Source: Ardenticatenaceae bacterium (GTDB lineage: Bacteria > Chloroflexota > Anaerolineae > Promineifilales > Promineifilaceae). From it: 64,000 nucleotides of DNA. Under the pieces are notes generated by a model. The model was not told the origin of the DNA. It searched no databases and worked only from the letters and a program-made list of their open reading frames with translations. The DNA is taken from the NCBI GenBank assembly GCA_020634215.1, contig JACKCD010000025.1, forward strand, positions 1 to 64,000, in the 5' to 3' direction. Positions within the stretch are counted from its first letter, which is position 1; each line of letters opens with the position of its first letter. The position numbers and the translations under genes were made by a program. This document shows positions 42,077 through 50,317 of this stretch, piece by piece.

Positions 42077-44695
42077 ATGAGCATGTTAGCAAGGCTAAAC
42101 GCCTTTTTACGGCCGCCTGTTTTAGGTAGCGAACAAGAGACACGTTCTGCTTTCTTTTTGTATGTGCTGATTTCGGTGGGAGCGATAGTTGCGTTTTTCC
42201 TTACTGTTGGCTTTTATCTTTCTGGCACATTAGATACATTTCGTGCTGTCCTCATGGGGCTATTTTTAGGTGCCTTTTTGGTCGCTTATTTCATGCTTCA
42301 TGCAAGACAAATAAAAGGTGCCAGCTATCTTTTTTTGAGTACTTTGCTCATTTTGATGGGGGGAGCCATTGTTTTCACGGGTGGTTTGAATGCAACCGCA
42401 TATAGTTCGCTGCTGCTGCTTATTTTTTGTACAGGGCTGTTGTTGGGGCGACGGGCGATGATGGTTGTCGCAGGTGCGATAGCGTTGTTTACCTTGGGGC
42501 TGGCATTGTTAGAATACTTGGGGTTGATGCCAACTATCCGCGGGCCACAGACTTGGCTAACCAGAGCAATGACCCAATATGTCAATTTAACAACCATTAC
42601 TAGCTTTGTCTATTATGCGTTACGGCGGATTGATGAGGCGTTGGCACGTGCTAACAGCAGTGAGCAGGCGTTGTTAAAACGCAATGAGCAGCTTTTGCAA
42701 GAGGTGCAGGAGCGTAAACAGGTGGAACATGCGTTGGCGCACAATAATGCGTTGCTGCAAGCGACGTTTAATGCGGTGCCGGATGGGATATTGGTAGTGG
42801 ATTTGGATCAGCAGTTTGTTGCCACAAACGGCCGTTTCCGTGAAATGTGGGGGGTTCCTGAAGATGTGCATGATGCCGAGGAGGCTCGCAAAATCGTTCG
42901 CGGCAAGTTAATAGATTATCAAACTCTCGATCAGCAGGTTCGCAACAGCTACGCCGATCCCAACCGTGAACGCTATATGATCATCGAGATGAAAGATGGC
43001 ACCATCTTTGAGAGCTTTTCCCTGCCGCAAATGATCGATGGTGTTCCTGTGGGGCGCGTTTGGACCTATCGTGATGTGACGCTGCTAAAGCAGGCCGAAC
43101 GCATTGCCCGCGCCAGCGAACGGCAATTTCGTGATCTGTTTGAAATGGCACCCATTGGCATGGCAATTACCGACCTGGACGGGAAGTTTTTACAGGTCAA
43201 CCCCGCTTTTTGCCGCACCGTTGGCTATAGCTCCGATGAGCTTTTTCAACGAACCTTTGCCCAAATCACCCACCCCGACGATTTAGAAACTAATTTGGCC
43301 TTTTATCGGCAATTGATCAATGGGGAAATTCCTGCGTATCAATATGAGAAACGGTACATTCGCAAGGATGGAACGGCCGTTTACGTATTTATGCAAGTAT
43401 CCGCCATTCACGACAGCCAAGACCTCCCCGAAAGGCTAGTGGCCCAAGTTGTTGACTTAACCGAATTGCGCCAGGCGGAAGAGTCATTGCGGCAGGCACA
43501 AAAGCTGGAAAGTCTGGGCTTGATGTCGGGCGGCATTGCCCACGATTTCAACAACCTACTCACCGCCATGCTCACCCAGGCATCTCTGGCACAAGCCAAG
43601 CTGCCCGACGATAGCCCTGCCTTGCGTCACATTCACCGCATGATAGAGGCTTCTCAGCGGGCAGCCAATCTGACCCAGCAGCTACTGACCTTTTCAGGCC
43701 GGGGTCAGCGTGAAAGCCACCCACTCAGTTTAAATATCCTCATTCAAGAAAACATGCCGCTGCTGGAAGTCGCCGTGCCCAAGGCGGTGCGGCTGGAAAC
43801 ATTACTGCTGCCGCAGCTTCCGCTTGTTAATGGCGACGAGGGGCAGATGCAGCAGGTAGTGATGAATTTGGTATTAAATGCGGCGGAGGCAATGAATTTG
43901 CAGGGGAAACTACAGGAACATGAGGGTGAAAACGGCCGTTCTGGCTACATCCAGATCATTACCCAAATGCAAACAGTCACCTCAGCCAAACCCGTGCGCC
44001 TGGTGACTGGCGAATGGTTATCACCTGGCGATTATGTACGTCTGGACGTGGTAGACAATGGTTCAGGCATGGATGAGGCGACACTCACCAAAATATTCGA
44101 CCCATTTTTTACGACGAAGAGCAGTGGGCACGGTCTGGGGTTAGCGACTGTGATGGGTATTGTACGCAGCCATGGTGGCGGAATGCAGGTGTCTAGCAGA
44201 CTGAAAAAGGGAACCACATTCCGCATTTTCTTCCCAGCACTGCGGGTGGTCAACGGTTGGGAAAAAGAAGAAACGGCCGTTGTTCCCCCTCTCCATCAAG
44301 CCCCCACCGTGTCCACCGACTCCAAAATATGCGGCCAAATTCTGGTTATTGATGATGAAGCCCCTGTACGCGAAGCCGTGGTAGATGTGCTGGCCGTAGA
44401 AGGCATTCATGTGCTAACAGCCGAAGATGGTCAAACTGGTATCAATCTCTACCAACAGCAGCAACAAGACATTGCTCTTGTTTTGCTAGACATCGCCATG
44501 CCTGGCCTTAGCGGAACCGAAACCCATGACCGACTGCGTCAAATCTCCCCAACGCTGCCCATCATCCTCTCCTCTGGCTACACCAGCGAACCCACCGATG
44601 TTGCCACCGCCCTGCGCCATCCACACACAGCCTTCCTGCAAAAGCCATATCGCTGGGATGAACTGCTGGAAAAAATACGGCCGTTTTGCCAATGA
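42077..44695 (+). CDS. Membrane hybrid histidine kinase (TM-PAS-PAS-HisKA-HATPase-REC)
   Basis: 872 residues. About five or six membrane helices (25-185) are followed by a coiled coil, PAS 1 (about 230-345; VPDGILVVDLDQQFVATN), PAS 2 (about 350-470; FEMAPIGMAITDLDG), HisKA with the phosphoacceptor in SGGIAHDFNNLLTAML (about 490), HATPase (DNGSGMDEAT, GHGLGLATVMGI) and a C-terminal receiver with Asp in LVLLDIAMPGLSG. It is a stand-alone gene between two terminators. The first PAS resembles that of the kinase at 61359, which suggests paralogy. Confidence 0.93.
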   Translation: MSMLARLNAFLRPPVLGSEQETRSAFFLYVLISVGAIVAFFLTVGFYLSGTLDTFRAVLMGLFLGAFLVAYFMLHARQIKGASYLFLSTLLILMGGAIVFTGGLNATAYSSLLLLIFCTGLLLGRRAMMVVAGAIALFTLGLALLEYLGLMPTIRGPQTWLTRAMTQYVNLTTITSFVYYALRRIDEALARANSSEQALLKRNEQLLQEVQERKQVEHALAHNNALLQATFNAVPDGILVVDLDQQFVATNGRFREMWGVPEDVHDAEEARKIVRGKLIDYQTLDQQVRNSYADPNRERYMIIEMKDGTIFESFSLPQMIDGVPVGRVWTYRDVTLLKQAERIARASERQFRDLFEMAPIGMAITDLDGKFLQVNPAFCRTVGYSSDELFQRTFAQITHPDDLETNLAFYRQLINGEIPAYQYEKRYIRKDGTAVYVFMQVSAIHDSQDLPERLVAQVVDLTELRQAEESLRQAQKLESLGLMSGGIAHDFNNLLTAMLTQASLAQAKLPDDSPALRHIHRMIEASQRAANLTQQLLTFSGRGQRESHPLSLNILIQENMPLLEVAVPKAVRLETLLLPQLPLVNGDEGQMQQVVMNLVLNAAEAMNLQGKLQEHEGENGRSGYIQIITQMQTVTSAKPVRLVTGEWLSPGDYVRLDVVDNGSGMDEATLTKIFDPFFTTKSSGHGLGLATVMGIVRSHGGGMQVSSRLKKGTTFRIFFPALRVVNGWEKEETAVVPPLHQAPTVSTDSKICGQILVIDDEAPVREAVVDVLAVEGIHVLTAEDGQTGINLYQQQQQDIALVLLDIAMPGLSGTETHDRLRQISPTLPIILSSGYTSEPTDVATALRHPHTAFLQKPYRWDELLEKIRPFCQ

Positions 44696-44703
44696 ACCCA
44701 AAC

Positions 44704-44741
44704 AAAAAAGACGTTCAACTTCTTGAAAAGTTGAACGTCTT
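44704..44741 (-). terminator. Intrinsic terminator between the hybrid kinase and GH44
   Basis: AAGACGTTCAACTT and its exact reverse complement around a six-base loop; on the minus strand the stem is followed by six T, so it mainly ends the GH44 transcript and may act on both. Confidence 0.85.
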
Positions 44742-44778
44742 GGCAAACCTTTCGTGTTAAATCAATCGGCCGGCTAAT

Positions 44779-47049
44779 TTATTCTGCCGGAAAAACAAAC
44801 AGCGTAATGGACATAGCCGGAAAAGTCGTTTCAAACGCGCCATTTTCCACTGCCTGATCCGCCATCTGCACAATCTGCTGCAAATTGGCCTCGCTATAGC
44901 GGTAGACCTCAGCAGAATTCCCACCGCTATAACCTTGCAGCGTTACTGGAACCGTCACCGGAATATGGCTTTTATTCATCACCATTACCGTCAGTGCGCC
45001 ATCTGCTTCCCGCTGCGCCGCAAAAATAGACACCACATCATCTTGACTACTTTCCGCTTGCACATACGTGTCACCAAATTTGCTCTTTTGTCCATCATAA
45101 TTACGGTACATGCGGAACGCATACATGCCCGGTTCATCATGCTTGGGTGGCGACCATATAGCTGCCAAATCAAGCTGCTCACGGCCAAAAATGCCCAGCA
45201 CTTCTGCCTGCGTCACCGCCCCGTTAATATGCTCTAGTCCACCCCAGTTGTATTCTGTAATCGCCAACTTGGTACCCGGATAAAATTCATTTACCCAATC
45301 GTGCATCCGTGGAATTAAAAACACTGGTTCTGCAATCCAGCTCTCATCCACATAAGCCCGATCCCACAGCGAGCGCGTAGAGCGCAGCCGCAATGCCTGC
45401 TGAGACTCATCCCCCGCTTCCGAAAAAGCAATGCCTACCGCTTGCGGATAGTAGTGCAGGTCAAGATAATCCAGCAGCCGCTGCCCGGTACGTTCTTCAT
45501 ACCGTGCCATTTGGCGCAAATACCACGCCACCAATTCCATATCATCGTGCGCCAACCGATCCCGCGCATTTTCCCAGAAGGGTGTTCCCTCTTTCACATC
45601 CAGGTCAGACCAAAAATAACTCGTCCAGCCCCACACCACCGGCCCTAAAATCTGCCCCGCTGGATCTGCCTCTTTGGCCGCTGCTGCATAGGCTTCCGTA
45701 ATAGACCAGAACTCATCCAGACCCAGCTCCGTTTGGCGCACATCCCGATGTGTGTGGCTCCACAGCATCGGCTCATTGTCCAAATCATAGAAGCGAACAC
45801 CGCCATCATCAGCCGCGCCAAACTTTTCCGTCAAATGCGCCATCCATGCCTGGGCAAACTCTGGATCACTGGTAACACTCGTATCCTCAGAGTTTGTGCC
45901 TGTAATTGGTTGCCCATTGGTCAACAGGCCATTACCGCAATCAGGTCGCCAGCCATCCGAACTCATCTGCGCCCCATATTTGCTAATGCTAAAACCGCAG
46001 CTTTCGCTATCCTTAGCCACCCAGCCCGTCAGCGGCAGCGTCAATAGGGATTCCGTTTCGGTACGAATATTTTGTCGTACAAAAGAATCGGCCGTTGAGT
46101 CTCCATCTTCCAGGTTGAGATTGTCGTGTTGTGGAGGCGTGTTTTCAAAATACCAATTACTGCCAACATTAGTGGCATCTTCGGCAAAATTGTAGCGAGA
46201 TGTAGCGTTACCCCCCCACCGGTTAAGCGGCAAATCCAGTTCCTCGGCAGTGGCTTCATCAGCAAAATTCATGCCATAGATCAAGGGGTTAATGGGGTAA
46301 AGCGGCTGGTCTGCATGGATGGTCAGTGTAAGATTGGTGTTGATGGTATTGGCATAGTCTTGGCTCAGTAGCTCATCCACAAAGGCTACTTCATCCACAT
46401 AAAACACTGGCTGCGGCCCGTTACTGGTATTTTGCCAGGCAACGCCATATACAGGTTCTCCTGTTTCCAAATCAGCCAATAAAATATCAACTTGTCGCCA
46501 GTCGTTAGGATATGGAGGATTAATGGCAACGGTATTGCCGATTTGACCATCTTCACCGACAAGCCCCACGGCAAGCTGCTGCCCTCCCGTGACCCCGCCA
46601 TGAATCCAAAAGCGAAGCAGGTTATGGCCGCTAAGGTCAAGCGGTTGCGGCGAACGAAGGTCAACCACACCGCCTTGGGCTGAAAAGTCAATAATCATTG
46701 CTGTCTGCCCATCATAGGCTGGAAAGCCACTAAAGTTGATATTGGCCTCCCGCGAAAGATTTTCCCAGCCATTAGCCAGGGTATTTTTGTAGATGGTAAT
46801 AGGGGCGTTGATGTTGTTTGCAACAGACTCAGTTGTTAGCTGGTCTACTGCCTCATCTGCAACAGCAGACAGAGTGTTCACAACGCCCGGAGCCACTTCT
46901 TCAGCTTTATCAACAAGCGGTGCTACTTCAGCCTTAATCGCCTCTTTGTTAAAGAAATCGGTGTTGATAGCTAAATATGCCAACGTCAGACCTCCGATGA
47001 AGAAGGTCACTGAAATGAGAATGATGCTGATTGAGAGAACTTTTTTCAT
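44779..47049 (-). CDS. GH44-family endoglucanase/xyloglucanase-like hydrolase, membrane-anchored
   Basis: 756 residues from ATG 47049 with GAGG upstream. An N-terminal hydrophobic segment (about 5-27) without an obvious cleavage site suggests a signal anchor. A helical linker follows, then a carbohydrate-binding-like beta domain (about 75-225) and a GH44 catalytic region. GH44 features: LNRWGGNATSRYNF, the acid/base Glu in YDLDNEPMLW and the nucleophile Glu in LAITEYNWGG, plus LHYYPQ. The family cuts beta-1,4-glucans (cellulose, xyloglucan). The C-terminal beta domain is the usual GH44 accessory sheet. It contains no exact AACGGCCGTT in 2.3 kb, unlike most neighbours, which may indicate later acquisition. 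Confidence 0.92.
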   Translation of the reverse strand: MKKVLSISIILISVTFFIGGLTLAYLAINTDFFNKEAIKAEVAPLVDKAEEVAPGVVNTLSAVADEAVDQLTTESVANNINAPITIYKNTLANGWENLSREANINFSGFPAYDGQTAMIIDFSAQGGVVDLRSPQPLDLSGHNLLRFWIHGGVTGGQQLAVGLVGEDGQIGNTVAINPPYPNDWRQVDILLADLETGEPVYGVAWQNTSNGPQPVFYVDEVAFVDELLSQDYANTINTNLTLTIHADQPLYPINPLIYGMNFADEATAEELDLPLNRWGGNATSRYNFAEDATNVGSNWYFENTPPQHDNLNLEDGDSTADSFVRQNIRTETESLLTLPLTGWVAKDSESCGFSISKYGAQMSSDGWRPDCGNGLLTNGQPITGTNSEDTSVTSDPEFAQAWMAHLTEKFGAADDGGVRFYDLDNEPMLWSHTHRDVRQTELGLDEFWSITEAYAAAAKEADPAGQILGPVVWGWTSYFWSDLDVKEGTPFWENARDRLAHDDMELVAWYLRQMARYEERTGQRLLDYLDLHYYPQAVGIAFSEAGDESQQALRLRSTRSLWDRAYVDESWIAEPVFLIPRMHDWVNEFYPGTKLAITEYNWGGLEHINGAVTQAEVLGIFGREQLDLAAIWSPPKHDEPGMYAFRMYRNYDGQKSKFGDTYVQAESSQDDVVSIFAAQREADGALTVMVMNKSHIPVTVPVTLQGYSGGNSAEVYRYSEANLQQIVQMADQAVENGAFETTFPAMSITLFVFPAE

Positions 47050-47431
47050 GCCTCTACCTCGCTTTGCGTGTACCAAAAATATAGATATTTCTTGAAACAG
47101 CTAGCAGTGGCAGGTTACTACGTTGCCAACAGCGTGCATTCAATTGTTTTGATAGGCTGGCGGCACCCCAACAAAGAAAGCATATCAATCAAATTGTTAT
47201 GATGTAGACTGTGGTGCTAGCAATCTGCAATAGATCTAGAATGTTATGTGCTTACACGGAACTCTTTGGTGCCCGTGGTACTCTAGTACTGAATAATCTA
47301 TACCATTGGAAGATTAAAACGAGCGTTACAAGGTAGACCAATTCGGCTTATTACCTATCTGTGTTTACTGCCGGATGAATGTCACATGGAAGGGATGACG
47401 TTTGTCACTATAAAAATGAGGGAAACCAGGT
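47050..47431. other. Gene-free interval upstream of GH44
   Basis: About 380 bases of AT-richer DNA with no convincing gene, RNA or repeat. It must hold the GH44 promoter on the minus strand; I could not pick one box pair with confidence. Confidence 0.5.
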
Positions 47432-47659
47432 ATGATTTTAAGTAACAAAGGCTATCGCAGACAGAAAACAGACCGCCGGGTGTCAAACGAGTGTAAAGAT
47501 GTGGTTGTCTTGGATTGGTAGCTTCGTGGAGTTACCCCAGCGACCCAAACAGTTGGTTCGGTCAAGATGTACGCCACGGCTCTTCTTCAAGCTGTGGTAG
47601 CTTTTACCAAGATTCCTAATGCAGTTGTTGTTTCCATTGTTGGTAATGGCACTGTGTGA
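47432..47659 (+). pseudogene. Stop-interrupted open frame 1
   Basis: Reading from ATG 47432 gives 29 codons (MILSNKGYRRQK...VVVLDW), an in-frame TAG at 47519-47521, then 45 further codons ending LLQAVVAFTKIPNAVVVSIVGNGTV. The part after the stop looks protein-like (amphipathic helix, then beta strand). I do not recognise it. It is more likely a decayed gene than read-through. Confidence 0.35.
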
Positions 47660-47706
47660 AGGAGTAAATAGTCAATTGTTTACACCACTCAAGTTTCCTT
47701 GAATTG

Positions 47707-47741
47707 GGGCTGATCGCCTAAATAAGCGGTCAGCCCTTTTT
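47707..47741 (+). terminator. Intrinsic terminator
   Basis: GGGCTGATCGC-CTAAATAA-GCGGTCAGCCC (one G-T pair) followed by five T. It lies 47 bases after the first interrupted frame, which suggests that an expressed gene once ended here. Confidence 0.88.
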
Positions 47742-47753
47742 GCTTTTGGCAGC

Positions 47754-48095
47754 TTGACGACAATTGGCGCTGGTTCGGCTCATAAAATTATCCTTGTTAA
47801 CTGCCAAAGCCTGCTTAATGCTTATAATTTTGCGGGTCAGCCACCAAGTCTGGATGTCAGTTGCGAGAATGCGATTGTGCAGAATGCCTATGCTCAATAT
47901 CTGGCATACCACAGGCAGTTTATTGAGTTAACAACGCCTTGGGCAGAGGGGTGCCGTGCATCGGTAGCTGCGGGGTAAATCTTGAAAACGATGGGAACAG
48001 CCGACTTTAGTAATTTCGATGCCAAGCTCAGCGAGATGGAAAATGCGTTAAACTCAGTCAATGATCCATTGAAGGCACTGTTACAGCAAGGGTAA
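47754..48095 (+). pseudogene. Stop-interrupted open frame 2
   Basis: 74 codons from TTG 47754 (QSLLNAYNFAGQPP, then NAYAQYLAYHRQFIEL and WAEGCRASVAAG) end at an in-frame TAA (47976-47978); the same frame continues for 38 codons as ILKTMGTADFSNFDAKLSEM and a helical tail ENALNSVNDPLKALLQQG. Continuous helical, protein-like character across one nonsense codon indicates a recently disabled gene, or a truncated secreted helical protein whose N-terminus is lost. The family is not recognised. Confidence 0.45.
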
Positions 48096-48141
48096 TCTTT
48101 TGACCCACGTTAAGGCACCTTGTTTGGCAATATGGCTGGCG

Positions 48142-48169
48142 TTGACCAAACGGCCGTTTCTTGTACAAT
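48142..48169 (+). promoter_or_regulatory. Predicted promoter giving a leaderless oppD/dppD mRNA
   Basis: TTGACC (48142-48147), 16 bases, TACAAT (48164-48169). The spacer consists mostly of AAACGGCCGTTT. The ATG at 48176 lies seven bases past the -10 box, where transcription normally begins, and no ribosome site is present, so the mRNA is probably leaderless. Confidence 0.65.
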
Positions 48170-48175
48170 CCGCCC

Positions 48176-49201
48176 ATGACCCGCCTGCTGGAAATCAACA
48201 ACCTCGTCACCCGCTTTTACACCCCCGATGGTGTCGTTCATGCCGTCAACGGCATCAGCTATAGTCTGGACAAAGGGGAATCACTGGCACTGGTGGGGGA
48301 AAGCGGTTCTGGTAAAACGGTGAGCGCCCTGTCGCTGCTGGGGCTGGTGCCACCGCCGGGAGTGGTGGAAAGCGGCGAGGTGTGGCTTAACAGCCCACAG
48401 GCCAACGGCCGTAATTTGTTGGAAATGAGCGAGGCCGAGCTGCGGCAAATTCGCGGCAAAGAAATCGGGATGGTCTTTCAGGATCCGATGACCGCGCTCA
48501 ACCCGGTGCGCTCGGTGGGTAGCCAGTTGATGGAGGGGTTGAAGCTGCACCTGGGGCTAAACGGCCGTTCTGCCCACAGCCGCGCCCTCGAACTTCTCGA
48601 ACTTGTTGGCATCCCCGACCCCCACAAACGGCTCCACGATTATCCGCACCAATTTTCCGGCGGGCAGCGGCAGCGCATCATCATCGCCATCGCCCTCTCC
48701 TGCAACCCGCTGCTGCTCATTGCCGACGAACCCACTACCGCGCTTGATGTCACCATTCAGGCGCAAATCATCAATCTGGTTAAGCGGCTAAAAGCTGATC
48801 TGGGTATGGCGATTCTGTGGATCACCCACGATTTGGGGGTGGTAGCCGGATTGGTGGACAAAGTAGCAGTGATGTATGCAGGGCATATCGTAGAAACGGC
48901 CGACGTCCGCAACCTGTATGCCCAAACCGGCCACCCTTATACGCTGGGGTTGCTGGAATCGCTGCCGCTAGTGGATGCCAGAGAGCGCAAGCGGCTGGTG
49001 CCCATTCCGGGGAGACCCCCCAATTTGCTCAAAGAAATTACCCATTGCCCATTTGCTGAACGGTGTCGCTATGCGGTGGAGCGGTGTTGGCAGGAACGGC
49101 CGTTGCTGCAACCCATCTCTCCCCACCACACCGCCGCCTGCTGGCGCAGCGACGACGTTCACAGCGGTCTCCGTCTGACTGAAAACAGTTTAGCGAAGTA
49201 A
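48176..49201 (+). CDS. Oligopeptide/dipeptide ABC transporter ATP-binding protein, OppD/DppD type
   Basis: 341-residue ATPase. Walker A GESGSGKTVSALSLL is near residue 40, signature FSGGQRQRIIIAIAL near 160, Walker B LLIADEPTTALDVT near 183 and the switch His in WITHDLGVV. The C-terminal oligopeptide-transporter tail with its cysteine-rich HCPFAERCRYAVERC region is present; in some homologues these cysteines bind a 4Fe-4S cluster. It works as a heterodimer with the OppF-type protein next door, but the peptide-binding protein and the two membrane subunits are not in the window. Confidence 0.95.
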   Translation: MTRLLEINNLVTRFYTPDGVVHAVNGISYSLDKGESLALVGESGSGKTVSALSLLGLVPPPGVVESGEVWLNSPQANGRNLLEMSEAELRQIRGKEIGMVFQDPMTALNPVRSVGSQLMEGLKLHLGLNGRSAHSRALELLELVGIPDPHKRLHDYPHQFSGGQRQRIIIAIALSCNPLLLIADEPTTALDVTIQAQIINLVKRLKADLGMAILWITHDLGVVAGLVDKVAVMYAGHIVETADVRNLYAQTGHPYTLGLLESLPLVDARERKRLVPIPGRPPNLLKEITHCPFAERCRYAVERCWQERPLLQPISPHHTAACWRSDDVHSGLRLTENSLAK

Positions 49202-49217
49202 ATTCTGTCAAAAAACG

Positions 49218-50219
49218 ATGACAAAACAACCTCTCCTACGTATCACCAACCTCAAAAAACATTTTCCCATCCGCAGCGGCGTTTTGCGGCGGCAGGTGGG
49301 AGCCGTGCAGGCAGTGGATGGCCTCACCTTTGACATCTACCAAGGGGAAACTTTAGGGCTGGTGGGCGAAAGCGGCTGTGGCAAATCGACCACCGGGCGC
49401 ACCTTGCTGCGTCTGCTAGAACCAACGGCCGGCAGCATCCTCTTCAAAGGGGATGATTTGTCCAAAATGAGCAAAGGTGGTCTGCGTAAAATTCGGCGCG
49501 ATATGCAGATGATTTTTCAGGATCCTTACGCCTCGCTCAACCCACGCATGACGGTGGGAGAAATTGTGGGTGAACCATTGGGTATTCACAATATCAGCAG
49601 GGGGGTGGAACGGGAACAACGGGTAGATGAATTGCTTAACATGGTAGGGATGAACAGCTATTTTGCCGGCCGTTACCCGCATGAATTTTCCGGCGGGCAG
49701 CGGCAGCGCATTGGCATTGCGCGGGCATTAGCAACCAACCCGTCATTCTTGGTGGCCGACGAGCCGGTTTCAGCACTAGATGTTTCAATTCAGGCGCAGG
49801 TGGTCAACCTGCTGGATGATTTAAAGCAAGAGCTTGGTCTTACTTACCTCTTTATTGCCCACGACCTTTCGATGGTGCGCTATATCAGCGACCGAGTAGC
49901 GGTGATGTATTTGGGGCGCATGGTAGAACTGGCAGATCGGGATACGCTGTTTGAACGGCCGTTACACCCCTACACCCAAGCCCTGCTCTCCGCCATTCCC
50001 ATTCCCGACCCGGTGCGCGAGGCACAGCGGCAGCCAATTGAGCTAAAGGGAGAGCCGCCCAGCCCAGCCAACCCACCTTCTGGCTGCCGTTTTCACCCGC
50101 GCTGCGCCTATGCCACGCAGCTTTGCAAAGATGAAGACCCGGTCTGGCGCGAAATGGGGGGAAAAGCATCTGCCTCTCCTCACTGGGTTGCCTGCCACCA
50201 CGCTGAACGATTCCAATAG
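49218..50219 (+). CDS. Oligopeptide/dipeptide ABC transporter ATP-binding protein, OppF/DppF type
   Basis: 333-residue ATPase and partner of the preceding gene, 16 bases downstream. Walker A GESGCGKSTTGRTLL, Q-loop MIFQDPYASLNPRMTV, signature FSGGQRQRIGIARAL and Walker B FLVADEPVSALDVS are present, with the C-terminal oligopeptide tail (PPSGCRFHPRCAYATQLC). The RSGVLRRQVGAVQAVDGL insertion near residue 20 is typical of OppF. It energises peptide import together with permeases encoded elsewhere. Confidence 0.95.
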   Translation: MTKQPLLRITNLKKHFPIRSGVLRRQVGAVQAVDGLTFDIYQGETLGLVGESGCGKSTTGRTLLRLLEPTAGSILFKGDDLSKMSKGGLRKIRRDMQMIFQDPYASLNPRMTVGEIVGEPLGIHNISRGVEREQRVDELLNMVGMNSYFAGRYPHEFSGGQRQRIGIARALATNPSFLVADEPVSALDVSIQAQVVNLLDDLKQELGLTYLFIAHDLSMVRYISDRVAVMYLGRMVELADRDTLFERPLHPYTQALLSAIPIPDPVREAQRQPIELKGEPPSPANPPSGCRFHPRCAYATQLCKDEDPVWREMGGKASASPHWVACHHAERFQ

Positions 50220-50317
50220 CCAACCCCATCAAACAAAAGACTCTCTCATAAATCCGTGCTTCGCGGCCAAAATGTGCTATACCACTTGCAGCAAACATCA
50301 ACCAACACGGAGATTCT

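Noticed and set aside
47519..47521. Programmed read-through or recoding at TAG
   Set aside because: No downstream recoding structure was seen and the neighbouring frame has an independent TAA, so decay is simpler.
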